Under the pieces are notes generated by a model. That model searched no databases, was not told where the DNA came from, and worked only from the letters and a program-made list of their open reading frames with translations. A program made the position numbers and the translations under genes. Shown here piece by piece: positions 44,594-56,400 of a stretch of DNA of 64,000 bases; within the stretch, counting starts at the first letter, position 1; every line of letters begins with the position of its first letter. Origin of the DNA: Dipteris shenzhenensis (taxonomy: Eukaryota; Polypodiophyta; Polypodiopsida; Gleicheniales); the NCBI GenBank assembly GCA_047967505.1, contig CM106538.1, one strand, 5' to 3'.

Positions 44594-45420
44594 CCTTCCC
44601 TATCACCTCCAAAACCAAGATAGATAAGTTTGAGAGAGAGGGTTTTCATACCTGGCAGACCAAACTGAATTTTATTCTCATGAAAAAGGGGATCTGGAAT
44701 GTGGCTAATGGAAAAGAAAAGAAACCAACCACTAGGGAAGGAGAAGCTTTATGGCAACCTAAGGATGAAAAGGCACTAGCCATAATTGCGCTTGGATTGA
44801 GTGATTCTTTTATCCACCACATTGATGGTTGTGAGATTGCTCATGTTGCATGGAGTCATCTTGAGCTTGTCTTTGGATCATAGGGGAGGTGTTCCAAGTT
44901 TAGCTTGCTCATCAAATTCTTTGATCTGAAATTGGATAGAGAAGAATCCATCTCTTCCCATTTAAACTCCATGAAAAGCATACCGACTCAGTTATATGGC
45001 ATCAAGTTTAATCTTGATGATGACATTGTAATTGCTATCTTACTCAAAAGCCTAACTGAGGAATATGGCACTATTGTCACTACTCTCACCAATATACCAG
45101 AGATTAGTTTGGTGGAAATTGAGGCATCCCTCTTGGAAGAGGAAAGGAAAATCAAACAGAGGAATGACTACAAAGAACATGGGGCATATTTGGCCAAAAA
45201 CAACTTCAAGGGATACACCAGCAAGAGCAAGATGAAGTGCAACTTTTATGAAAAACCTGGATATTTTGAGAAAGAATGCTATGCAAATAAGAAATATTCA
45301 GCAAACCTTGTGGAAGAAGTAGAGAAAGAAGAAGAAGAAGAACCAGAGGATGTTAAAGCTCTCACTGCTTTCACCACCCAAGTCAAGCTTAACAAGGGTG
45401 ATGACCCATATGTTTTCTAA
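44594..45420 (+). pseudogene. Copia-type gag of the gag-only element
   Basis: The readable protein starts around KFEREGFHTWQTKLNFILMK and continues through a UBN2-type core: ALAIIALGLSDSFIHHIDGC, LIKFFDLKLDREESISSHLN, and LLKSLTEEYGTIVTTLTNIP. It has a zinc knuckle, CNFYEKPGYFEKEC (about 45238-45280), and an acidic tail (EEVEKEEEEEPEDVKAL). One in-frame TAG (44881-44883) splits it, and the rest is open to the TAA at 45418. In the knuckle the second Cys and the His are both Tyr, so zinc binding is probably lost. The true start codon is unclear. Confidence 0.8.
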
Positions 45421-45665
45421 GTTGTTTGTGTGTGTGGTCAATAATGGTTCTCTACCATGGCTAGTCCATCCTTAAATAATTGTCAGTCCTTTGTTTGAGT
45501 TTTTTACCTCGTTGGACCCAGAAGTATTTCCATACATAGTCATTGTCCAATCCTAGGAGTGAGTCACAGGTTGGGGCCATTGTGTTGCCACATGATGGTG
45601 AGCAAGCCATGGAGCATCCCATGTACTACTGCTGAGGGATGAGGTCATCAATTTGTGGGGGGGAA

Positions 45666-46080
45666 TGAAGGACAAATTGATGTATGGATGTGTGCCTAAG
45701 GGCTAGGAGTCCTATGCTAGGAGTGTGTGAGAGTAGGTGTGCTAGAGTGGGTGTGATTGAGAGAATCAGGGAATGATTATAGGATCTAAGGATTCCATCC
45801 TGAGATCATTGATGATGTCAAAGATGTATACTCTCTTGCCTATATATTGGGCAAATTGATGTATGGATGTGTGCCTAAGGGCTAGGAGTCCTATGCTAGG
45901 AGTGTGTGAGAGTAGGTGTGCTAGAGTGGGTGTGATTGAGAGAATCAGGGAGTGATTATAGGATCTAAGGTTTTCATCCTGAGATCATTGATGATGTCAA
46001 AGATGTATACTCTCTTGCCTATATATTGGGCATTCTCCATGGAAAAAGTGTTCAGTTTATGATCCATTGATGCTCCAACA
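45666..46080 (+). repeat. 3' LTR with internal tandem duplication
   Basis: It begins TGAAGGACAAATTG after a polypurine run (TGTGGGGGGGAA). About 183 bp (45672-45854) are repeated head to tail (45855 onward) before the normal LTR end TGCTCCAACA. Both repeats carry CCTATGCTAGGA, which is absent from the 5' LTR. Confidence 0.88.
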
Positions 46081-46131
46081 TTTCTAACGGTCTACCTCTT
46101 AATTGGTGGTCTACTCTTGCGTGACAATGCT

Positions 46132-46353
46132 AGGTACATTTAGCTATAATCTAATTCAATCTATCACATTTGGGAGAGAGAGAGATAGATAGACGTATAT
46201 ATATATGTGTGTGTGGGGGGGGGGTATGTATGTATGCATACATACATGCATACATACATACCCCCCCCCCACACACACATATATATATACGTCTATCTAT
46301 CTCTCTCTCTCCCAAATGTGATAGATTGAATTAGATTATAGCTAAATGTACCT
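46132..46353. repeat. 222-bp palindrome, 108-bp arms
   Basis: Arms 46132-46239 and 46246-46353 are reverse complements without mismatch on direct reading, around a 6-base centre (ACATAC). Matching features include 10 G against 10 C, ATATATATA against TATATATAT, and GAGAGAGA against TCTCTCTC. The transcript would fold into one long hairpin. It starts 47 bases beyond the target duplication of the gag-only element. Confidence 0.92.
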
Positions 46354-46354
46354 A

Positions 46355-46507
<153 letters not shown>

Positions 46508-46509
46508 CT

Positions 46510-47165
46510 ATTAACATCCATGAAGGCCTAAAAGATCTTTGGGACCAATAAGTAGCTCTAGAGCTAAAATGGGAGTGCATGAAACATCTCGATGAGAGTG
46601 CTTAAAACATTTCCACCATTATTCTAAAGCATATTTAATGCTAGCATAATTTGGTTTTCATTACATCAATTTAAGACTAAGAATATTTAAAATTGGATTT
46701 TTAATTCCTTCTTATGAACATTTTCCCTCTATAAACAAACCATTTTCCCTCCTTGGCTTCCTTTACTTTGGTGAGCTTCGTGGCTCTTTATTTAATCTGA
46801 TTTTTTGGAGTGAGCTCTTCTGATATTGAAATTTGAAAGCCTTTTGATTTGAGTTTTCCTTAGAATCTTTATTTGCACTACCCATTTTTCCAAGAGATTT
46901 GTGCATGTGATGCCTTATATCATCAAATTCCCATATGACCTTGGGTATGTTCTCTTTTATACTTTTGAATTATCCTTTGTATAGTAGCTATCTTCATTGT
47001 ACCACATCAAATGAGAGGATTGGAATTGTCAATCCCATGTGCAAAGCTTTTTGCAAACAATGGCAATATTGTGAGTCAATACGAAGAAAGGGTACTTAAT
47101 GTATTTGCCTACCACATTCAAAGAAAAAGCCATTGAGTGATTTGATTAGCATCCAAATGATCACT
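46510..47165. other. Intergenic DNA, no gene seen
   Basis: AT-rich DNA without recognisable coding or structural features. Confidence 0.35.
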
Positions 47166-47650
47166 TCACCACATGGAATGAGAAGCCTTCTTGAAAAGGT
47201 TCCAACACGAGTTTAGCAAGGAAGACGTCATGCTGAAGCTTAACTGAATCAAACGAAAGCTGGGTGAATCAATGTACAACTGGTATACCAACTAAATAAT
47301 GCTTGCACAACGACCATACCAATGAGGTATAGAGATATGTAAGATGGAATCATTTATCCGTTGATGAAGAATTATGGCAAGTTGCTTCACAAGACAATTG
47401 CAATCGAGAAAGGGATCATCAGCAAACCCAAAAGAAAGTAAAGAAGACAACAAAATAGAAGATGACAATATGGTGGTAAAAAAGGACACCAACATTAAGA
47501 AAGAGGAGCTGAAAGAGCTTATGAAAGAAATGGGAATACGAGGTGTTTTAGAACAAATGAGTGTCATAGAAAAAGTATTTGCAACATTTGCAATCGTTCA
47601 GGCTACTCAACCAAAGAGTGCTGGTTCAACAAGCATGCAATTGCATTGAG
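47165..47650 (+). pseudogene. Probable Gypsy gag fragment
   Basis: The readable piece EDVMLKLN, then IKRKLGESMYNWYTN, resembles the Gypsy gag pattern L-x-Q-G-E-S-V-x-D-Y-x2-R-F. It is followed by a 91-codon Lys/Glu-rich open frame (47374-47649) with no zinc knuckle. Stops separate the parts. Assignment is by weak similarity. Confidence 0.35.
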
Positions 47651-48460
47651 CAATACCGGTAGCAATGCATGCAATAGTGCTTGTAGTGAGCTCGTTACAG
47701 CAATAGCAGCTGGGCATATACTAGTAGCAAATTATGAGCAATAGTGGTAGCTAAGCAATAATGATAATAGTTAGTACTAGTAGAGCATGCAGTAATCCAT
47801 CATGTATTGTAGAAAAAGCTCACGCATAGAGCATGCACCACAAGCAACAACATATTTATTAAGAGCACAAACATTCACAAATCTCATAGCCTTCTTTGAC
47901 ATAGATCTCTCATATACTCATCTGTTATCTCCATAAGAATGCCGCGTATATTGCTAAGGGTTGAAATACTAAAGCTATGGCCCTTTCTACAAAAATGTAC
48001 CATTACCCACAAGAAGTACAACCTTGGCAAAACAAGACGTGCTTCCTTTATCAATATGCAAAATGGACTAAAAACAACCTAAGACCCAGCTAAAACTGGA
48101 GGCCATTCAAGGAGAGGTGAAAACATCAAATCGTAAAAGGTTTTTAAAATATACACCCAAATGAACAGTTCAAAGAAACAACTCTGGCTTGATGGCCCCT
48201 AAGTTTCAACTTAGGTGGTAAGTGTTTGGAGGCCTCCATTGCCTATCATCTGGGCTGGTGCCCCAAAAATATCCAAAGAGATACGTCATGATCAATCATG
48301 TCACTGCATTAGGAAGATTCACCTTGTGCGACATCCATGGTGGGGGTCAAATGTGACCACCGGGATCAAGCTAACCCTCTCTCTAGCCTGTTAATGAGAA
48401 TCTTCCACTGTTTCTTAACAAGCAAAGGATCTAACCAACCCTCTCTCTAGCCTGTTATCT
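47650..48460. other. Intergenic DNA, no gene seen
   Basis: Contains TAGTAGCAA/AGCAATAG-like words near 47650-47790 and a local repeat of AACCCTCTCTCTAGCCTGTTA at about 48372 and 48434. No gene is supported. Confidence 0.35.
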
Positions 48461-48463
48461 GAC

Positions 48464-48870
48464 TGTAAGCATGGAAGCGTACATTGAACTTGAAAGGCAC
48501 ACAAACACTTGTGCTTGCATTTGTGGGGGTGTGAATATATCCGGGATTGGGTTGCAACTGCACCCTCTCCACCCCCTCCAACAAACCAAATAAAGAGTAT
48601 TTACTATTCTATTGCTGATTTGCCAGGCTAAAATACAAGTCCTTTATATAGGTTTTGGACCCATCCTCCAGCTCGGCCGCTTGGAACTTTGATCTGGGCT
48701 GTTGCCAACCTGCATTGTTGGTGTTAGCCACTGTAAAGGATGACATCAGCCATGTATCTGCTGCCAAATGTGTAGGCTTTGTGGTAGCATGTGTGGCCAT
48801 GTGCACCTGTTTTGCTGCTGCAGACTTGCTGTACTGCTGCAATAGGCTGTAGATGCCCATGTTATCCCCT
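48464..48870 (-). mobile_element. 3' LTR (left) of the minus-strand Gypsy element
   Basis: This matches 51817-52460 in the same order: AAAGGCACACAAACAC, ATTGGGTTGCA, CTTTATATAGGTTTTGGACC, then TGTTTTGCTG-TGCAGAC and AGATGCCC. Internal lengths differ considerably because of indels. Ends are approximate. Confidence 0.6.
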
Positions 48871-49099
48871 TATGCTGAAGTTGGAAATGGGGAAGATGCA
48901 AATCCTCCTTGCAATGCTGTGAGATGGAGAAGACAATCTGAAAAGACATCCTTGTGGACTCATGGTGCTTCAGGGGAGTTGCGATGCTTGAACTTGGCAA
49001 CTAATTGTAGATCTTGGTCTAACCATCGTACTAAGGATGAAAGCTGATGGAAAATTTTAGCTTTGTACCAACGTTCTCAATCAGAGCTCTCCAAATTGT

Positions 49100-50530
49100 C
49101 TGTCTAACACAATGGCCTTGGGAATGCCGCACATAGGATACTATCAAAGAGAAACAACCTAACAATATCCTATGCATCACATCATGCTCTTACATGCAAT
49201 TAGCATCACAAACTTGCTAAACATGTCCACAATGGTCAAGCACATAGTGTTCATAAAACCAATGGAGGGTGGAACGTTCGGGACGAGCTACATGATAGGC
49301 AATTGCCCATGAGGGACTTTGACCTTTTGGCATACATAACAATGAGTGACATAGTTACAGACATGACTACGAAGATGAGGCTATAAAATTTTCCTTCTAG
49401 AGGGTGCCATGGACACCCTTGTGTTTACCAACCCTTGGATCATGGGCAATGTGTAGCAAAGCTTAAAAGAACACACAGGCATCCTTTATGAAAAGACCAC
49501 CCATCATGTATGGTGTAATCGTTTGGTTGATTGCCCAACACCACTTGTGAATGAGTTCGAAACTCATGAGTGTCATGGTACTCGTTCTTCATGTCTAAAC
49601 ATGGACTCCTATACAATGAAAATGAAGGATACCATGCCCTTCCTACAAAAAAGCATCAACAACGGCATTCTTCGATCTAGGCACATTCTTGTTTACGCCT
49701 GAAATGTCTCGCTCCACTAGATTTGTTGGTGGAACCATTGGGCAACAAGCATTGCTTGACGCTATTGCAATGCCTAAACTCAAAACTCCTACCCAAACAA
49801 AAAATGCTTCCATGTCTTAAGGTATGATTGCTAGCATCTCCTTGTTGTATACCAAGTACCGAGTCTCTGCTAGGGTTAGCTTGCATCCTTAGAATGTGAT
49901 GGGGTGACTATGCTACTCCAAGACTGTTCTAATGGAATAGTTGTCAACATCGATCCTCAATTAAACTGCTCGTCCCACTTTGCTAATGTGTCATTCCCTA
50001 CAACAAATTTGTGATTAGGTCCTTGATGTTCTTTCTATATGCCTTGCAAATTTCCATGAACATGTAGACCTATCATGAATCTGAATCTAATGGTAACCGC
50101 TCTTCAAATCAATCATTGAGAACGTCTTGGTTCCATAGATATAACCACACACAAATCTCTCCCCTAGTATTCCTATACTAAGGCTTCCTTATGTGGGTTG
50201 GTGTAATGTTGATGTAGACCAAAAACACTTCTCAAAGCCAAGAGTCAACTTCTTTCCAATGATTGGAATGGCAAGATCCAAAACTTTAGTCCATGTCGAT
50301 GTTGATGTAGACCAAAAACACTTCTCAAAGTCAAGGAGTTAACTTCTTTCCAATGATTGGAATGGCAAGATCCAAAACTTTAGTCAAATAATTGTGTCAA
50401 ACCTCACACTAGTGCCACCATCTCACTCTTGAAATGGTATCCATTGCTTGTGTTGGTGCGACCTTGAGTGCCTAGCTGTCAAACCACTCGAAATTCTTTA
50501 GGATGGTTAATTTGGCCTTCGTACTACTTT
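49100..50530 (-). pseudogene. Gypsy pol relic (RT and integrase)
   Basis: On the minus strand the RT motif TKTFSMIDLKSGYH is readable near 50080-50150. Further along, an integrase zinc-binding segment, YVTHCYVCQKVKVPHGQLPI, lies near 49300-49370. The catalytic-core pieces VDMFSKFVMLIACK and PKAIVLDRQFG lie at about 49090-49230. Many stops and gaps interrupt it. The order agrees with a Gypsy element running right to left. Confidence 0.7.
50208..50385. repeat. 93-bp tandem duplication in Gypsy RT region
   Basis: Two copies start GTTGATGTAGACCAAAAACA at 50208 and 50301 and differ by about four changes. The duplication falls between RT blocks of the relic. Confidence 0.92.
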
Positions 50531-51810
50531 GAACACATTGATTAGTGAATGCTCCGTTTAAGGCGAATGTATGTATAGATGGAAAAAGGCGAGTGTGCTT
50601 GGGTGGAGATAATGTCCTCCGAACTCCCATCCATGATGAAGGACCTTCTGACCCCATCGATTTGGCCATTGAATTGGAATATGGTGGGAAATGTGTCAAA
50701 TCCCCCGTCTATCTTAATCTCCTCAATAGCAACCAACTTCATCTTTGCTTGAAAAAAGGTCACTTGGCCGACAAGAGTGGCCATCTCCTCACACACATCT
50801 TCTTCAAGCACAGACAATCCTACGTCTTATGGCCGTGCATATGTACTTAGCAATCTCGACATCCAAGAAACCTCCATGGCCATTGTTGTCCTTTCTCACC
50901 CAATTCTTATTATTTGTTCCCCACATCTTTTCGTTTTTGGAGCTAAATGTCTCCAGAAAGGTCAAGTCCTTGTACTTCTTACTGAGGGCCAACTTGGGTC
51001 CTTGAGGGTTCATGGGCTCGAAATATAGGGCAAGCTTGTAAGCAAAGGTATACTCCTTGTGACAAAAGTTGCAAACATATAACTTTGATAGATTCATTGG
51101 GACCCTAGGACAACTCAATGAACTCTCTCCAACCGGTCCAAGTACTGCGGCATAAGAAAGTGTACTAATGTCCTTCAAAAACTCCAATCATGTATAGTTG
51201 GCTACCTCCAACACCGCATCCTAGTGAGCGGGTTGCCATTTGCAAGACTACATGACAACTTCAATTTAGATGCTAAAATGCCCTTCTCATTGTCCTCTAT
51301 GTGGACCACCTCTCAAACTGATTCAGCTACAAGATCAAAAGCAAGGAATCAGTCTTCCCATTGTACCTTTGAAAATTGAACTCCTCAAGGAACATCGACT
51401 TGGCCGGCCAAATTTTGACTATCCCTCTAGATTCTTTGCTGCCCGTGGTTTGATAAGAGAAGAGTGGTGTACAATCCCATTCTTCCTTCGCCCCCAATCG
51501 TCGCATGCTTCCTTTGCTTCGTGAGCCTCATGGTGGTGTTCTTTCTTTACTGTCCAGACATACTCTTCTTTGGCCTCCTAGGCAGCCTGACAAGATCCTT
51601 CTCAGTGCATCATTGCTATCATGGCAAATTGAATACGTGCGGAGGTGCTTCTGGCCGGGGCTCCACCTGGTGTGTAACGTCACCTCTCCGTCACAGGCTC
51701 ATGTTCAAAGGTGTCTCATCGCTAAAGATTGACTTGCTGGAGCATGTGATGACCATGCACTGACAAACCTTCCCTAATGTGCATCTCACACTCTCGAAAT
51801 ATAAATTCCG
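50530..51810 (-). pseudogene. Gypsy gag/protease region, unreadable in detail
   Basis: Between the primer site and the RT blocks are several overlapping open stretches (the longest is 50804-51187). I could not match them to a gag or protease motif with confidence. The position makes this the expected gag-protease part of the element. Confidence 0.35.
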
Positions 51811-51814
51811 AAGC

Positions 51815-51830
51815 TTTGATACCAATGTAA
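51815..51830 (-). other. Primer binding site of the minus-strand Gypsy element
   Basis: The minus strand reads TTGGTATCAAAGCTTC immediately inside the right-hand LTR, close to the initiator-Met primer site. Confidence 0.6.
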
Positions 51831-52460
51831 TAGACAAGGGATAGAGCTCCCTCTCTCTCAAAGGCACACAAACACGTGTGCTTTCATCTATGGGGGTTTG
51901 AGCATAATGGGGAATTGGGTTGCAGCTGCGCCCCCCCCCTAGAAAATAATTACTGTTTTACTACTGATTTGCCAATAGGCTGAGATACACCTGTTTGCCC
52001 AAACAGCTGTGAATACATCTGCCAAGCTGATCCTGAGGCTGAGGCTGCTGCAGCTGTACTGATGGCTGCAGGCGCTGATGAAGAATGAGGGAAGGGGGAG
52101 TTCTTTATATAGGTTTTGGACCTCCTGCTGGGTTGACTGGAGCCCTGATCTGGATTGACCAGTCTGGACTCTGCTGGCTGACCCAATCCCTGTGGAACCT
52201 GACTGTGGCAGACAGGCACTGCAGTACATGTGCCACCTGCTGTACAGCCACATGGCATCATCTGGAGTGACTGGCCGACCCTGCTCGTGCTGTTGCTGGC
52301 TTGCATAACTGATGTAAGCTGCCGTGCAGGCTGACATCGGCCCCTGCTGACTACACCGGTCACGAGGACCTGTTTTGCTGTTGCAGACCTGCTCTAATGC
52401 TGTTGTGGGCTGCAACACTGCCACCTAGGAAGCTATGCATTCAGATGCAGATGCCCGTGA
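51831..52460 (-). mobile_element. 5' LTR (right) of the minus-strand Gypsy element
   Basis: This LTR copy is paired with 48464-48870. It is longer, with extra CTGCTG/GGCTGAGG-rich sequence around 52010-52080. The TATA-like CTTTATATAGG is present in both copies. Its outer edge is about 1 kb beyond the stop codon of the PMT-family gene. Confidence 0.6.
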
Positions 52461-52571
52461 CAATTTCAGCTCTGCTTAGACAGTATAGAGCCACGGCCCA
52501 CCAAGAAAGTAAGACAGTGATAAACAGTCTCCAAGAACAATGTTTTCTATTTTCAACTTACACATTTAAAG

Positions 52572-53075
52572 GGCTATATACCTAGATGAATCCAGGAACA
52601 TTCCCAAACTCATCCTCTAAAAACACAACATAGTGCAGTTTCAATCTCACGATAGTCACTCATAATATTGAAAACCATAAACTCCATCGTGCATAGCAGG
52701 GACTAGCTACTATGTCATCCCCACTGACGTCATCAGCGTCCAACAGTGGGTGTAGACCATAGTATAAAAATATGCTCACATATACAAATCCACACACCCA
52801 CACATACTTGAGCATCCATTTATACAGTGTCTTCGTACTGAGTTTCTGTCAGCACTCCGGAGGTGAAGGGCAAACCCAGCCATGACGAAGGCTAGCACTA
52901 AAGGAGAAGGCTAATAAAAAAGTAGTCCAAATCTCTTCATTCAAGCTACAACTGCTTGTGAAGTCTAAACAATTTCATTTTAGTCTCCCAAACGAGCATC
53001 TAAATCTAGCTGATAGCCTAAAAGGCAACACACCAGTTAAGATAGAAATAATTATCGCAATACCAGCAGGCCGCA
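52572..53075. repeat. Repeat family R, copy A (longest)
   Basis: This segment, from ATATACCTAGATGAATCC to CCAGCAGGCCGCAA, is repeated in part at 56336-56805, 58082-58230 and 58977-59056, all inside intron 2 of the PMT-family gene. This copy contains everything present in the others, so it may be closest to the source. It lies 370-870 bases past the gene's stop codon. Confidence 0.85.
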
Positions 53076-53441
53076 ACTTAAAGGGCTGTCTGGCAAATGC
53101 TCAACAACTTGCCGCTAAAAATTTCCCATCAGTGAATTAGAATCAAAGAATGGACATTGGAGCAGGGTCCTTTGGGAGCAAGATTTCTCAACAAAGGCTC
53201 AGTGCTTGTAGAATAGTACCCATAAAGAACCTCAACTAATGATACACTATGTTGAGTACTACTTATAACATGTAGCCAATGACATGCTAATATCATAATC
53301 ATGCAAGCTAAACCTTTAACTTGGTTGGGATAAACTGACTCTCCAATCAATCATCTCTGTTCAGGCTTACACAGCCCTCCATCCATGGCAAGCCACGTGG
53401 ATTCAAAGGGGATCACAAAGATGCAATTTAAAATTGCACTA
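53076..53441 (-). other. Probable 3' UTR/flank of the PMT-family gene
   Basis: Unique AT-rich sequence between the stop codon (53442) and repeat copy A. I could not choose a single polyadenylation signal with confidence. Confidence 0.35.
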
Positions 53442-56400
53442 CTACAGAATATCATCAACAGGCTTCCAAAGCTGCTTCCTTGCAAATAATATTTTCTCAT
53501 TGTCAGTTGATATACCATCAACCTCAGCTTTGACCACTTTGAACCAAGCATCCCATCGTAAAGCTTTCAAATGTTTGCTTATGTGGTCCACCAAAGAGGA
53601 TTTGTCCCTTATTATCACAAAACCCATGGGCCTTAATATGCGATCCATCTCCAGTAGTAAATCCTCCATGCTACAGCCTTGGTTGTCAATATCACTGAAC
53701 ATAGTCCAAGCATGTAGAAGGTCAAAAGTGCGTGGGTAAGTCGAGAAGGCTTCACACCTGCAAGAGGAACTAGATTAAAGTTTTTGAATGACCAAAGAAT
53801 CCTTTACTTAAGTACTGAATGTTACTGTCGAATTTCATATGTACGAATGCATGGACTCACCAATTGTGCAAAGAACCTATGAGACCGCGATCATAGACAA
53901 CCTTCAATGTATTCGGACCAGAATGCGGCACAACATTCATAACCCAGACAGGTTTATCCTTTAAAGCAGCAGCAAATCCACCAAAATGGGCCTTCATATC
54001 CATAACATTTCTGAAAGTGGACTTGTCTACTTCTGAGCTTAGTTGCTTCCAGTAAAAGTCCACCCGTGAACGCCAAGCCATCTAGATGTTAAACAATCCA
54101 AAAATAGTTTGTCAGCGGTCTTTCTTTTACAATGTCAAAATAGTTTAAGCAAAGATATTCCTTCCGTTACTGTTTCGTGTATGTCAGGGTTGTCAGAGTG
54201 GTACTTTGTCTGTTTGGAAATGCTTGTCGCTAACACTAAGATCCTGCAATCGCTGAGGTGCAGAAATAAGCCTCCTTGGCCAAGGCGCCAATCCACTCCC
54301 TTGATTATGGTCATTATCTACACAAATCACAGTTGAAATTTGTGTTTATCAACCAAATGCAGTTAAATGGTAGAAATCACAATCTCTACCCACTAAAATA
54401 TTGAGACTAGCATGTGCATGTTTCGCATTTCATTTGCATTCAAGAAAATAAAAGTAACAAAGTACCTTTCCTGTTCACTGCTGGGATTACTGAAAATTTA
54501 AAAACAGAATACCTCCTCACAACATTCAAACACAACAACAAGCCCAGACAAAAGATGAGAATCCTCACACTCTGATAAGGGTGTGATACAGGCCGTTAGT
54601 GGCACATCCCATGCAGCATCAGGATCATCCTCTTTATTGCACAAAGGGGGATTTGTTCCTTGCGCCCTCTTTCTGTAGCACTCATTCGTTAAAGGTTTCA
54701 TCCAGATAACAGTTTGACCCTCCTTGGCTGCTATTGACCAGCACATTCTCTGTACAAGGTCACTCATATCGTGCCATATTTGTACATCTTCTGCATCATC
54801 TCTGTACGCAGGGGGAGAAGACCAGGCAAAATAACCACCTGGCGTCAATAACCTATCAACCTCAAGAAGAAGAATACCATCTCGCTGTAGCCAATCAATA
54901 CGACAACGAGAGCAATGAGCAAGATCAAATGACTTGCTCGGAAATGGCAGTCTCCTGGTTCCTAGCACACCAAGGGTAGAAGGGATCCCTCTTTCCAAGG
55001 CAAACTGAATCTGGTTTTCATGCACATCATTAGGAGCAACAGACATGGCCAAGATGTCCAGAGGCAGCAGAAAAGCACCAAAACTCGCAACCCCGCATCC
55101 CACGTCCAAGACAGTTCTAAGTTTGCCATGATTGCTCAGGTCGCCATGTGGAAATTTTAACATCTGCACAATATACAATCTCATTCTTCAAACGCTTCAA
55201 ATAAGAAAGAGTATGAACCTTGGACTTTCAGTTTTCGTACTTAAGCCTTGCTGTACTGAAAAAAAAACGTAGGTCGGTTCCCACAACGTGGCGTCATAAG
55301 CATGCACAAAATGCATAACAGTCATCCAGCTTTGAAACAAATACGTGCCATGCACATCCAATTATGTGCTACCTACATAACTAATCATTCCCAGCAGTAG
55401 CAGGAGACAACATGGATAACAAAGAGGTGTCCAAGTTATTATTAATATATTTATTCAGACTGGCGTGTTGAGTTTCAATCAATTATCAACCACAAAGAAA
55501 GACACCTACAAAACATAATTATGCAAATGCAATAAATGACGATTCAACTGCAACCACTGAAGAGGGACACTTTTCTATCCATTAAGAATGATCATGGACA
55601 AACAAGTGCAAGAAGAATATTAAAAGGAGTAGATAAGGAGACAAACATTCTAAAATAGAACTTTCAACACCACACAAACCTTAGCAAGGGAAGCAATATA
55701 TTTGTCAGCACCGTCATGAAAATGAGTTCCTCCTCCAGGAAAATTTACTTTGTCACCATTGATTACCATCCAATGCTGATCTGATTTCTCCATTGCAAGG
55801 AATGTATGAGGTACATTAACCTGCCAGACTTCATCTCGGCTTGTTGGCCATCTTACTGACACCTGTCAACAAAACCTTGAAAGTCTTATATGTGTAATAG
55901 CCGACCATTCGTACCCCAACTAACCAACAGACACGGCAACGATAGCAATTAAATGTTGCAAAAACAACCATAAACTATCAAAACTATCAAGTGAAATACT
56001 AGAGTAGTAAAAAGATTCCATAAAAGAATCATTTCCAAACAGCCTCAGAAAGCAATATTCAAAAAAGGAAGACCAACACTGCCCCATTGGGCCTTTCAAC
56101 TTTCTGATCTTAAATTCACATGAAGTACTGCGATTACAATCAGTCTACTGTAGCTAATGGCCCTGAGGGCAACCAATCTCTATGGTTTCTACAGCCAATT
56201 TCACTTTAATATGAGAGAATCTGGACAATAACTCTCATTCTTAAAACATGCCTGCCAATCGACTTGTACGGTGCCAGCCACCAAAGACCTTCACAAGATA
56301 AATGCCCATCAGAGGAAACGATATAGTGTGGGTAATATCCTCTAAAAACACAACATAGTGCAGTTTCAATCTCACGAGAGTCACTCATAAGATTGAAAAC

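Larger units (their letters stand above)
43629..46080 (+). mobile_element. Compact gag-only LTR element (TR-GAG-like)
   Basis: A 2.45-kb unit is bounded by related LTRs (43629-43850 and 45666-46080) and flanked by a perfect 5-bp target duplication, TTTCT (43624-43628 and 46081-46085). After the 5' LTR comes a primer-site remnant, GAGTATCAGAAC. Next are a non-coding leader, a single gag (44594-45420), about 240 bp of non-coding DNA, and a G-rich polypurine tract ending at the 3' LTR. No protease, integrase or reverse transcriptase sequence is present, and the space between gag and the 3' LTR is too short for them. The layout matches the non-autonomous TR-GAG class described in plants, which depends on enzymes supplied by other elements. 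Both ends are intact, but one in-frame stop interrupts gag. Confidence 0.85.

Noticed and set aside
51939-52424. 161- and 137-codon minus-strand ORFs
   Set aside because: They lie wholly inside the Gypsy LTR and have no domain.
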